A stretch of 27,171 nucleotides of DNA from contig CAYRCS010000013.1 in assembly GCA_964422855.1 (NCBI GenBank), positions 1-27,171 of the forward strand, read 5' to 3'. The stretch comes from CAZEYI01 sp964422855 (lineage in GTDB: Bacteria; Patescibacteriota; Gracilibacteria; Absconditabacterales; Absconditicoccaceae). The translations under genes and the position numbers were made by a program. This document shows positions 8,659 through 19,150 of this stretch, one piece after another; within the stretch, counting starts at the first letter, position 1; the number at the start of each line of letters is the position of its first letter. A model generated the notes under the pieces. The model was given only the letters and a program-made list of their open reading frames with translations, had not been told where the DNA came from and made no database searches.

Positions 8659-11600
8659 ATGGCTTCAAAAAAACCAGCAAAAAGTACCCCAGCAAAAAAA
8701 GTAAAAACACCAAGCACTCCAGTAAAAAAAGCGGCCCCAGTACAGAAAACAGCAGCTCCTGCTAAGGCTCCTAGCAAAAAATCTTCTTCATCATCACTTT
8801 CTTCTACGAATCCAGTATCAGTAGCAGCGGTTCAGGAACTCTTCAAGGATTATTATCAAGAATGAGATAGAATCTATCTTGGCAAGCCTCAAAAGGACGT
8901 TAAGTTTCCTGATCTTTTGGATTTACAGAAAAAAGGATATGAAATTTTCATCAATAATTTCTTGCACAAGTTGTTCAATGAGATCAATCCTATATGGGAT
9001 TTGGGAGGCGAACATTTGAATGTAGCTATCTCAGATATCGAAGTCTCTGACCCTATCGAAGATCCAAAGATTTGTAAAAAGAAAGAATTGACATACGGTG
9101 GTATCATCACTGGTAAAGTAAAATTGTGTGACGCTACGACAAAAAAAGTGTTGTTTAATAAGCGTGCAAATATCGGTGTATTGCCACTTATGACCTCGTC
9201 AGCTTCTTATATCATCAACGGTGTTGAAAAGGTAGTTATATCACAGATCGTTAGATCATATGGTATATTTTTCTCACTCAAAGAATTTAGACATGGGTTT
9301 AAGTTGATACCAGAAAGAGGACCATGGTTGGAAGTAGAAGTAGAAAAATCTGGAGTAGTAGTAGCCAGAATCAATAAATCAAGAAAATTTCCATTCACGA
9401 CATTGCTTAGAGTTATGGGATTGGAAACAGACGAATCAATCCAAGCTATGTTTGTGGATTGTTTTGAAGAAGATGATACAAATCATTTGGAACTTACCTT
9501 GAAAAAAGATACAACAACAGATGCATTGTCTGCAGCTGAGTTTATCTACAATAAGATTAGACCAGGTGAATTGGTGGATCCAGAAAGTGCATTGGATTAT
9601 TTGAAATTACAATTTCTTAGTACAGAAAGAATTCTCTTGGGTAGAATTGCAAGACGTAAGATCAACGCAAAATTGGGGCTTGATAAGCCATTGGAAGGTG
9701 ATGCTGCACAAATATTTGATATCGAAGATTTTGCAGCTGCATTCAAATATTTGATGAACTTATCAAATATGAAGAAAGGTCATTACGTGGATGATGCAGA
9801 TCACTTGTCTAATAAGCGTATCAGAGCGATGGGTGAAATGTTGTATTCTCACTTACAGCCTGTTATGAGAAAGTTTGTGAAGAGTGTAAAAGGTAAGTTG
9901 TCTGTATTAAACACAGAAGAAATAGTAAAGATTACTGATATCGTTAATTTCAAAATTATTGATAATTCAGTAAAAAGTTTCTTTGCAACATCGCAATTGT
10001 CACAATTCTTGGATCAGATTAATCCCTTATCAGAGATTGAACATAAGAGAAGAATTACTGCCCTCGGGCCTGGATGATTGAAGAGAGAAACTGCTAAGTT
10101 TGAAGTGCGTGATGTTCACCCTTCTCACTACGGTAGAATCTGTCCAATTGAAACTCCTGAAGGACAAAACATCTGATTGGTGGTCTATCAAGCATTGTAT
10201 AGTAAGATCAATAATGAAGGATTTTTGGAAACGCCAGCATTGAGATTGTTTCACGATGTAGCTCCTGATGCTGCATTGTTGGAAAATAAGATTGCTCGTA
10301 AAGATGTCTATGCGTTGGATGCTAAGGGAAAAGAAACGAAAGAACTACTTGTCAAAGAAGATGCATATATCGATGCAAAAGCTGCCAAGATTATCGAAAA
10401 ATATTATGGTAAGTTAAAAACAGCAATCCAGGTAAGACCATATTTCACAAATGAAGTAGATTATATTTCTCCAGAAATGGATGAAAAATTCTATATTGCT
10501 GATGCGATCACTGCATTGGACAAATATAACAATATCATCGCAAAGCGTGTGGCTGGTAGACATTTTGATGAGATGAAAATGTTCCACGTGAGTGATGTAA
10601 CACATATCGATGTTAATCCATCTCAAATTTTCTCACCAAATACATCATTGATTCCATTTGTAAATCATAATGATGCGGTACGTGCTGCGGTGGCGACAAA
10701 CCAACAGAGACAGGCTTTGCCTTTGTTGAAAAACGATAAGCCATTGGTAGGTACAGGTTTGGAAAGAGATATATTGATGATGACGCATGCAGTAGTTACT
10801 GCTGAAGATGCTGGTGAAGTATTATACGCTGATGGTAAGAGAGTAAAAGTAAAATATAAATCTGGAACGAAGGAATATCCTTTGATTACGTTCATGAGAT
10901 CAAACCACAAGACATGTTTGCATCAAGTACCAAGAGTATCTGCAGGACAAAAAGTAAAGGCTGGTGATTTGCTTGCTGAAGGACCTTGTTCTATTGATGG
11001 AGAATTGTCTATCGGTAAGACATTGAAGGTAGCCTTTATGCCTTGGGAATGATACAACTATGAAGATGCGATCGTGATATCTGAAAGATTAGTCAAAGAT
11101 GACGAATTGACGTCAGTACAGATCGAAGAATATGAAATCGAAGTAGCTGACACGAAACTTGGGCCAGAGGAAACAACTAATGATATCCCTGGAGTATCAC
11201 TTGCTAAATTATCAAATCTTGATGAAGATGGTATCGTGAGAATCGGTGCCAGAGTCAAAGGTGGAGATATTTTGGTAGGTAAAATTACGCCAAAGAGTGA
11301 AGGTGAGCTTAGTCCTGAAGAAAAGCTTATACAAGCGATCTTTGGAGACAAATCTAAGAATGTTAAGGACACTTCTTTGTATATGCCTGCAGGTAGTGAA
11401 GGTAAAGTAATTGATGTTATTATCTTAGATGCAAAGAAGGGAGATAACTTGATGGCAGGAGTAAGAAAGAAGATCAAAGTATATGTTGCTACAACAAGAA
11501 AGATCGAGGTCGGTGATAAACTTGCTGGTAAACATGGAAACAAAGGTATCGTAGCCGTTGTTGTACCAGAAGAAGATATGCCGTATACTGAAGATGGACA

Positions 11601-12387
11601 GCCGGTTGATTTGTGTTTGAACTCATTGTGAGTAATTTCACGTATGAACATCGGACAGTTGTTTGAATCACAGTTAGGATTTATAGCGAAGCATTTAGGA
11701 GTAAAATTTGCAGTACCAACATTCTGTGGATTTAACGCAAATGACTTGAGAGAATTGACTATCAAAGCTGGATTGCCAGAAGATTTGAAGTTTGCAATCT
11801 ACAATGGTAAAACAGGCGAACCATATGCTCAAAAAGTTGCTATCTGACACATGCATGTACTCAAGCTCGTCCACATGGTGGAAGATAAAATACATGCTAG
11901 ATCAGTAGGTCCATACTCATTGATTACTCAACAACCATTGGGAGGTAAATCAAGACAATGAGGACAGAGATTTGGAGAAATGGAAGTGTGGGCATTGGAA
12001 GCATATTCTGCTGTATATACATTACAAGAAATGTTGACGGTAAAATCAGATGACGTGATAGGTAGAAATAAATTATATGAAGCGATCATCAAAGGTCAGA
12101 AACCAAGAATTGGTGGATTGCCAGAATCGTTTAACTTGGTTACTTATTTATTTAAGTGATTGGGTCAAAATATACATCCTCTGACTGCAGAAGAATTGCA
12201 ACGTGAACACGAAGATAGAGTTAATAAGATCACATTCTTATGATTATCTGGAGTGATGAGTAGCGAAGCAGTTGCGGCAGAAGAATGATCAGGGGACGAC
12301 TCTCAAGGTGATGAAACTACCAATGAGAAAGAGGATATCATCGATAATGTTATCCAAGAAATGGAAGACTTTGGTGAAATAGAATAA
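8659..12387 (+). CDS. rpoB: DNA-directed RNA polymerase subunit beta
   Basis: RpoB forms one jaw of RNA polymerase. The frame spans 1242 residues and contains ten TGA codons, several at invariant glycines: ALGPG-G-LKRE (10075-10077), GQNI-G, MPWE-G-YNYEDA (11050-11052), LNSL-G-VISRMNIG, KSRQ-G-GQRFGEMEVWALEAY. Visible hallmarks are TSSASYIINGVEKVV, the rifampicin-pocket SQLSQFLDQINPLSE (about residue 445), EVRDVHPSHYGRICPIETPEG, GDKLAGKHGNKG and the C-terminal clamp. The first ~50 residues are an extra Lys/Ala/Pro/Ser-rich head with 12 lysines and no acidic residue, not seen in E. coli beta. The C-terminus is an acidic tail (EEGSGDDSQGDE). rpoC follows after 36 bases. The start codon at 8659 is the only ATG giving the head in frame and lacks a Shine-Dalgarno; a start further inside would remove the head. 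Confidence 0.97.
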
Positions 12388-12423
12388 TAGCATTCTTCTT
12401 CTTTACTTTCTTTCTACAATTTC

Positions 12424-15400
12424 ATGTATAAGTCTGGTTTTAGTGCATTGAAGGTAACATTGGCATCAGTAGAGGACATTGAAAAGTGGTCTCACGGAAG
12501 TGTCGATAATCCCGATACAGTTAACTATAGAACAGGTAAACCTAAGCCAAAATGATTGTTTTGTGAAGCCATTTTTGGACCAGTAAAAAATTATGAATGT
12601 GCCTGTGGTAAATATAAGGGTGTGAGATATAAAGGTATCGTTTGTGAAAGATGTGGTGTAGAAGTTACAACATCCAGAGTAAGAAGAGAGAGGATGTGAC
12701 ACATCGATCTAGCGGTGCCAGTAGTTCATGCTTGGTATAAGTCTAGTCCATCAGGAGGTATCCATCAATTGCTCAATCTCTCATCAAATGAAATTGATAA
12801 GGTATTGGCATTTGTAAAATACGTCTTGGTTGAAGAAGTAACTCCAAAATCTTTGGATATTATCAAAGCTAAAGTTACTGAGCAATATGCTGTAAAATTA
12901 GCTGAAATAGAAAAAGCATACAAAGAGGAACTTGAATCTGCTGGTGATAAGAAGAAAGCAAAAGATGAAATCGAAAAACTTTTTGCTGACAACAAAGCAG
13001 GATTGGAAAAAGAATTTAACAGAATCAAATCTATCGTAGCGGATCTTTCGTTTGGAGGGACTATCATAGAAAGTGATTATAGAAATTTCTTCCGACAATT
13101 TGCAGAACTTGCTCCTTTTGCATCTGGTCCTGATGCGATCTTGAAAATGCTTAGACGTATTGATGTCCAGAAAGAAATCCAAAGAAGAGTAAAGGAATTT
13201 CCTACTATCAAATCAGAAGAAAAGAGAAAAAAGGCTTTCCAGCTTGTGAAATTGCTTATCAACTTGTATGTTTCTGGTGTAAAGCCAGAAAATATGATCA
13301 TCAAAAAATTGCCAGTTATTCCACCAGATTTGAGACCAGTAGTACAGTTGGAATGAGGTAAATTTGCATCATCTGATGTTAACCTCTTCTATAGACGCGT
13401 ACTCATGAGAAACATTAGATTGAAGAAGATGATCCAAGTAGGTATGCCAGATGTAGTAAAGAAAAATGAAATTAGACTTTTGCAAGAATCTGTGAGCAAT
13501 CTCTTGGTAGGTGAAAAAGCAGGAGGTAGTAGTAGAGCTGGTTCTGGAGTGAAGGTATTTAAGTCTCTATCTGATATGTTATCAGGTAAGGAAGGTATCT
13601 TTAGAAAGAATTTGCTTGGTAAGAGAGTTGATTATTCTGGTAGATCTATCATTACGGTAGGACCAGATTTGAAGCTCAATGAATGTGGACTTCCTTTGTA
13701 TATCGCCGTAAAAATGTTTACGCCGTTTATCATTGGAAAACTTATTGAAAAGAAAATAGTATATACTCCAAAACAAGCTGAAAAACTTATCAAGGATGGA
13801 GCGCCTATTGCATTGAAGTTTTTGGAAGAAGTGATTAAAGACAAATATGTTCTTTTGAATCGTGCGCCAACCTTGCATAGATTGTCTATCGAAGCGTTTA
13901 AGATAAGATTGATGCCAGGTAAAACGATAAGAATACATCCGTTGGTTTGTCCATCGTTCAATGCCGATTTTGATGGTGATCAGATGGCCGTTCACTTGCC
14001 AATTTCTGACGAAGCTCAGAAAGAAGCTAGAGAGCTTATTGCTGCTGATAAGAATATTTTGAAACCAGGTTCTGGTGATCCGACTATTGCTCACTCACAG
14101 GATATGGTGCTTGGTATGTATTATCTTACTGATGATTTCACGCATACGCCTAGAAATGCAGGTTTGTTCGAATCTATTGAAGAAGTTATCAAAGCATATG
14201 AATCTTCTCGTGTTGTTCTCAAAGATAGAATAACTCTCTCATACAAAGGTGAGATTATCCAAACTATCGTAGGAAGAGTTGTATTTAACTCTATCATCCC
14301 TGAGAAGTTGAGATTTATCAACAAGACATTGAAGAAAAAGGATCTTGGTAAGGTATTGTCTGCTATATTTGATGAATATGGTATGGAAGAAACGGTAAGA
14401 GTAGCCGATGCTATCAAGGATTGTGGTTTCAAGTACGCTACTGAATCAGCAACTTCTATCAATGTATTGGATATGAGAGTACCACCAGAAAAAGAAGGTA
14501 TTATCAATCTTGGAGACGAAAGAGCAAACCAAATATATTCATACTTCCACAAAGGATTCTTCACAGAAGATGAGAAACATAGACTTATCGTTCAAGTATG
14601 GAGTGAAGTGAAAGCTAAGGTAGAATCTCATGTAAAATGATTGACTGGTCCTGGTGACGATATGTTTACGATGGTAGATTCATGAGCAAGATGATCTATG
14701 ACAAACACGACTCAGATTGCCGGTATGAAATGATTGGTTGTTAATCCAAGATGAGAGATTATCGAACTTCCTATTAAGGGTAGTTTCGTAGAATGATTGA
14801 AACCTATTGAATACTTTATCTCTGCCCACTCAGGTAGAAAAGGTAAAGCAGATACAGCCTTGAGAACTGCAGAATCAGGATACTTGACCAGAAAACTTTG
14901 TGACTCATGTCAGGAAGTTATCATCAGAGAGTTGGATTGTGGATCACAAGAATATCTCACATTCTCTAAAGAAGAAGCAGAAATTAGAGGAGAGTCATTG
15001 TCTGAAATGATCTATGGAAGAGTTTTGGCTCAGGATGTGCATGATGTTCATGGTACGGTGATCCTTCATAGAGGAGATCTCTTGCACAAAGAAAACATAG
15101 AACTTCTTGAGAATGCTGAAATCAATATGATCAAAGCAAGAAATCCACTTACATGTAAAACTGTTGGTGGAGTTTGCCAAGAATGTTATGGTATGGATCT
15201 ATCAACAAGAAACAAAGTAGATGTCGGTACTCCAGTGGGAGTTATCGCGGCTCAGTCTATCGGTGAGCCAGCTACACAGTTGACAATGAACACGTTCCAC
15301 TTGGGTTGAGTTGCTGGACAAGAATGAGATATTACACAAGGTATTGAAAGAATTACGCAGTTGTTTGAAGTAAGAAAACCAAAAACTCCTGCACTTATAT

Positions 15401-16242
15401 CTCCATTTGATGGAGTGATATCATTCTCAGAAAAAGGTAGATTGAGATATATAACGGTTACGTCTGAACATCAAAAGAAGATCTACTCATTTGCCGATGG
15501 ATATACTTCTATCGTTAAGAAAGGAGATCTCTTGGCCAAAGGTGCTGCATACGCAACACAAGGTAAGAGCAGATTGAAGATCAAGGAAGGTGGAGAAGTC
15601 TTGAAGGTTGCTAAAGATCACGTGGTTGTAGGTACTCAAGAAATATTCACTAAGTCATTGACTGGATTGAACCCATTGAAGACTGAAAATAACCAAAAAG
15701 TATACAAGGGAGAAATCATTACAAACGGAGCCTTGGATATCAAAGAATACAAAGATATTGTGGGTGACTTAGAAGCACAAAAATATCTTATCAGAGAAGT
15801 GAAGAAAGTATACGGTTCACAAGGTCAGGATTTGAATGATAAGCACGTAGAAGTAGTTGTGAGACAAGTGTTCTCAAAAGTATTTGTGGAAGATTCTGGA
15901 GATTCAAGCTTTGTCCCTGGTACTCTCATCAAATATCAAGAATTTGAGGCTACGAATGAACAATTACTCGCAGCTGGTAAGAAACAAGCTACAGGTAAGA
16001 GATTGGCGCTTGGTTTGACCAATGTGGCTAAGTCTACAGATTCATGGCTATCTGCTGCATCGTTCCAAGAAACTATCAGAGTGATGGTAGGTGCATCATT
16101 GCAGGGTAGTATCGATACGCTTTCTGACTTGAAGTCTAACGTTATTATCGGTAGATTACTTCCAGTTGGTGAGGTATATAGAAAGCAGATGGAATGAGGT
16201 GATATTATTGATCTCATGGATGAACAAGTTCCCGGTGAGTAA
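12424..16242 (+). CDS. rpoC: DNA-directed RNA polymerase subunit beta-prime
   Basis: The catalytic jaw of RNA polymerase, 1272 residues, ending at TAA 16240-16242. The N-terminal zinc finger CACGKYKG...CERCG is intact (about residues 60-80). RAPTLHRLSIEAF and the Mg-binding NADFDGDQMAVHLP loop (about residues 513-526, three catalytic aspartates) are present, as are the trigger-loop region SAHSGRKGKADTALRTAESGYLTR and the second zinc site (LDCGS... TCKTVGGVCQECYG). About a dozen in-frame TGAs encode glycine, including FHLG-G-VAGQE-G-DITQG, which is conserved in the family (FHTGGVA-GDITQG). The C-terminal part is shorter than in E. coli (1407 residues). The next gene, rpmA, starts 62 bases after the stop, with a promoter-like sequence in the gap. 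Confidence 0.97.
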
Positions 16243-16245
16243 GGC

Positions 16246-16273
16246 TTGACTTTGCTCTCCGGAAATATATCAT
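16246..16273 (+). promoter_or_regulatory. Candidate promoter upstream of rpmA
   Basis: TTGACT (16246-16251) and TATCAT (16268-16273) are separated by 16 bases, directly after the rpoC stop and about 30 bases before the rpmA ATG. It could let rpmA-rpmF-nusB-holB be transcribed independently of rpoBC. This is a hexamer match only. Confidence 0.4.
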
Positions 16274-16304
16274 CATCGCACGTGTTTTAGATTTACGGCT
16301 CAGG

Positions 16305-16583
16305 ATGTCACATAAAAAAGCTGCCGGTTCAGCAGAGAACTTAAAAGACTCGAAGGCGAAGTATAGAGGTCTGAAACTCTCTGGCGGACAAATAGCGAAA
16401 GCAGGCAATGTTATTCTCAAACAGAAAGGTAACCAGTATATACCTGGTGACAATGTGTATCAAGGTAAAGACTTCACATTGCATGCAGCGGTAGATGGTG
16501 TTGTATCTTTCAGAAGAAAAAATGTTCTCAGATTTGACGGTAGAAAGTACCCTAGAACGGTAGTTTCTGTGCAGTCAGCATAA
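16305..16583 (+). CDS. rpmA: Ribosomal protein bL27
   Basis: bL27 reaches with its N-terminus into the peptidyl-transferase centre. The 92 residues begin MSHKKAAGSAENLKDSKAK, equivalent to the canonical AHKKGGGSTRNGRDS, and continue with LKLSGGQIAKAGNVILKQKG, YIPGDNVYQGKDFTLHAAVDG and VSFRR, all typical. The N-terminal tip is altered: the usual GSTRNGRDS reads GSAENLKDS here, so conserved Thr-Arg-Asn-Gly-Arg positions are replaced. No TGA codons occur. Usually the neighbour is rplU (L21) and obgE; here it sits between rpoC and rpmF. ATG preceded by CTCAGG, a weak purine-rich match. Confidence 0.94.
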   Translation: MSHKKAAGSAENLKDSKAKYRGLKLSGGQIAKAGNVILKQKGNQYIPGDNVYQGKDFTLHAAVDGVVSFRRKNVLRFDGRKYPRTVVSVQSA

Positions 16584-16608
16584 TTTTATCTATGCAAGTT
16601 TTGTTATC

Positions 16609-16839
16609 ATGGCAGTACCTAAGAAAAAAACCTCGCAACACAGGAAACGTACAAGACATAGTATGCGACAAAGATTGCAACTTAAGAAGTTGGAAAATCG
16701 TGTACAATTGGTAAAATCTGCGGATTCTGGTGAATATGCGATGGCACATCACGTGTGTTTGAAGTCTGGTATGTACAAAGGGAAACAAGTACTTACTATC
16801 AAGGCTAAGGGAAGTAAATCAAAGGTTGTAGACGCATAA
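16609..16839 (+). CDS. rpmF: Ribosomal protein bL32, zinc-less form
   Basis: The N-terminus MAVPKKKTSQHRKRTRHS is the bL32 signature (MAVPKxKTSKxRRxxRRxH). It has 76 residues, longer than the usual ~57-60 owing to a C-terminal extension (TIKAKGSKSKVVDA). In zinc-binding bL32 the second half reads CPxCGxxxxPHxVCxxCGYYKGR. Here the first CxxC is absent (VKSADSGEYAMAHHVC) and only one cysteine remains, in VCLKSGMYKGKQ, so zinc binding is lost. The gene lies 25 bases after rpmA and ends 30 bases before nusB. No TGA codons. Confidence 0.92.
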   Translation: MAVPKKKTSQHRKRTRHSMRQRLQLKKLENRVQLVKSADSGEYAMAHHVCLKSGMYKGKQVLTIKAKGSKSKVVDA

Positions 16840-16869
16840 GTTTTTTTGGCGGTTTGATGATCATTATAC

Positions 16870-17412
16870 ATGGATATACTTCATAGAATTCATGCAAGGA
16901 AAGTAGTGCTGGGTGCGATATACCAGTACTACTTTTTTTTGCGTTTGGCGGCACAACATGGAGTCGTACAAGATTCTTTGGCATTGGCTCATACATTTAC
17001 CGAGTCTGAAGATTTTGGTGTTGAAAAAGAGCAGCTTGTTGCTTCCTTTGCTTCTATGCAAGCAGAGAGCATGGATGACGACTATATAGCATATGTACTC
17101 CAGTATGTGTATGAAAGCTGGTGAGACTCTGTTGATTATCCATACATGGAGCGTATGTTACAAAAAATTTCTAGCTATACACCTACGATAGAAAAACTTG
17201 TGAATACTTATGTTACGAGTTTTTCGTTTGATGATATGGATCCTATGGATAAAGCATTGTTTACTTTGGGCTGCGTGGAATACAAAGAATTTGAAACTCC
17301 CAAGGAAGTTCTTCTCAATGAGCTTGTAGAATTGGCAAAAAGATATGCTGATCCTGGTTCATCTAAGCTTATCAATGGTATAATGCATAAGATTTTAACC
17401 GCTATTGTCTAA
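16870..17412 (+). CDS. nusB: Transcription antitermination protein NusB
   Basis: NusB binds boxA RNA with S10 and takes part in rRNA antitermination. The 180-residue frame contains one TGA Gly (YESW-G-DSVDY, about residue 85). N-terminal helices HRIHARKVVLGAIYQYYF match the RRxARxxALQxLYQxE start, and the C-terminal core PTIEKLVNTYV, DPMDKALFTLGCVEY and KEVLLNELVELAKRYADPGSSKLINGIMHKIL is diagnostic. Length is on the long side (E. coli 139) because of an insertion between the first helix pair. The start ATG is preceded by GATGATCATTATAC without a Shine-Dalgarno. It ends three bases before the holB ATG, implying translational coupling. Confidence 0.9.
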
Positions 17413-17415
17413 GAT

Positions 17416-18309
17416 ATGATATTGGGCAATACCGTTACGCAGGACATATTTCGTACATATATACTTGGTGGAGGGACCAAAAAAACACACATTCCATTTG
17501 TTTTGCTTATATGACCTCGTCATATAGGAAAAACCACTCTTGTTAAAGAGCTTAGTCATGAGTTGTTGGGTGAGTATACTCAACAAGATTTTTTGCATAT
17601 ACAAGATTTTAGTGAGAAAATTGGGAAGCGCCATAATCTAAAATTGCGTACCAATGATGCGAATATTGTGTCCAAACAACTATCTGAGGAATTTCATTAT
17701 GATGATATGGGAGTAGAGGATATAACTCTTTGGTTGCAAAAATCTTCTACGAGTGGTAAAAAAATAGTTTTCTTGGAGAATATCGATAGGCTCATACCTG
17801 ATGCATGACATGCTTTGCTCAAATCACTCGAAGAACCTTTGGATGGTAGGATTATCATAGCTAGTGCTAGTCATGTGAGTGCTGTGTTGCCTACACTTAT
17901 ATCTAGAGCCTTGGTACTGCAGTTTCATGCACTCAATACTGCGGATATGACATCCTATATACAAATTCATCATCCAATGCTAGCTACTAAAGATCTTATT
18001 GTTGTTTTGGCTCAAGGGAGGCCTGGATTAGTGGCTTTGTTTGTTGATCTTTTGGATACCATTCCAAGTGCTTTTGCTGTCTTGGAGCATGTAGTACGTT
18101 CATGAGTTGTTACAGATAAATATGCTTTTTATAAAGCATTGTCTTGATTCCAAAAAGCATGAGTTGTTGATATTGTTTTGGATGCACTTATTGCTCATTT
18201 TGTCCAACAGGGGAAATATATTATGGTGCAAGATTGGCTCTATATGAAGAGGTATCTGGATAATAATGTGAGTTTTGAAAATATCGCTTTGCGTACACTT
18301 GTTAGCTAG
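17416..18309 (+). CDS. holB: Clamp-loader AAA+ subunit, DNA polymerase III delta-prime-like
   Basis: With TGA as Gly (four sites, including the first Walker A residue) this is a 297-residue AAA+ protein. Walker A is GPRHIGKTTL (about residues 33-42). The Walker-B-like strand IVFLENIDRL lacks the DE pair, as in delta-prime subunits that do not hydrolyse ATP efficiently. ALLKSLEEP is the clamp-loader hallmark, and LISRALVLQF corresponds to the sensor-1/SRC-type arginine region. There is no zinc-binding Cys cluster, unlike gamma/tau. The delta-prime subunit helps load the sliding clamp at replication forks. The gene starts three bases after nusB and ends in TAG, overlapping by eight bases the convergent MscS-like gene. 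A more general DnaX-family assignment is possible. Confidence 0.8.
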
Positions 18310-19150
18310 CTTCAACTTCTCGTACTTGACGAGGGTATGAGAACTTAATATTGTTTTCTTCGAGTACTTTTTGGATTTGTAGTTTGATATCGTTATTGAT
18401 TGTAAATTCCAATTTTTTCTTGCGTGGATCAAAATAGTAATATACAGTAATTTGGTATCATCTTACATTAAAATCTTCGATAATTATCTCGGTTCTTTCT
18501 TTTTCTACTACATATTCATGGCTGTTTATGAGATCTTTGATGATTTTTTTTGTATGATTGATATCTCATTGACGTGCTAGAGATATGCTAAATCTACCTC
18601 TTAGTAATTCTTCGTATGCCTTACTTTCTATGGGAGTTCTTAGTAGCTCCATATTCGGTATGATGAGTCTTTGTTTGTATAGTGTTCTCATCACTGTGTA
18701 TCTGATGTTGAACTCTTCTACTTTGACTAATTCATTGTAGGCTCATAGTAGCTTAAAACTTTTGCCTACTTTGATTTTGTCATTTGATAGTAGCATTAAT
18801 CATGATACCATATTGCCTATGGTTTCTTCTAAAGCAAAACCGATCGCTAACGTCAATCATCACATGAGTACGGCCGTATCAATACCTATAATTTCTAATC
18901 CAATCAATACGTTAAATATTGTAAGAACGATAAATAACATAACCCCTACCAGATGAGTAATTCTCAAGGTATATGTATTTGCTTGTAAAGTATTTGCTGC
19001 CATTTTTTCTTTTACTCTTTGTACGATGTATTTACTACACAGATACAATACGAAACATATTCCCAACGCCACAAAAATATCGTTTACCAATCTAGGTCCG
19101 TCTTGTATGATGAGTGCTTGTAATTTAGCTAGAATAAGTTGTCGCAACAT
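18302..19150 (-). CDS. MscS-family mechanosensitive channel, second of a tandem pair
   Basis: A 282-residue protein starting at ATG 19150 whose first base is the last base of the upstream gene's TAA (TAATG overlap), so the two are translationally coupled. Three membrane segments are visible at about residues 22-44, 64-88 and 92-120. The third holds the MscS pore-helix pattern LAIGFALEETIGNMVSGLMLL, followed by the beta domain (KVGKSFKLLGAYNELVKVEEFNIRYTVMRT, IPNMELLRTPI). Six TGA glycines occur, two adjacent in TM3 (MGGLTLAIG). The MscS family releases solutes on hypo-osmotic shock; some members have other gating cues. The stop TAA lies inside the 3' end of holB. Confidence 0.85.

Noticed and set aside
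8659..16242. rpoB and rpoC as frameshifted or decayed pseudogenes
   Set aside because: All breaks are in-frame TGA at conserved glycines with no frameshift; the frames are intact under table 25.
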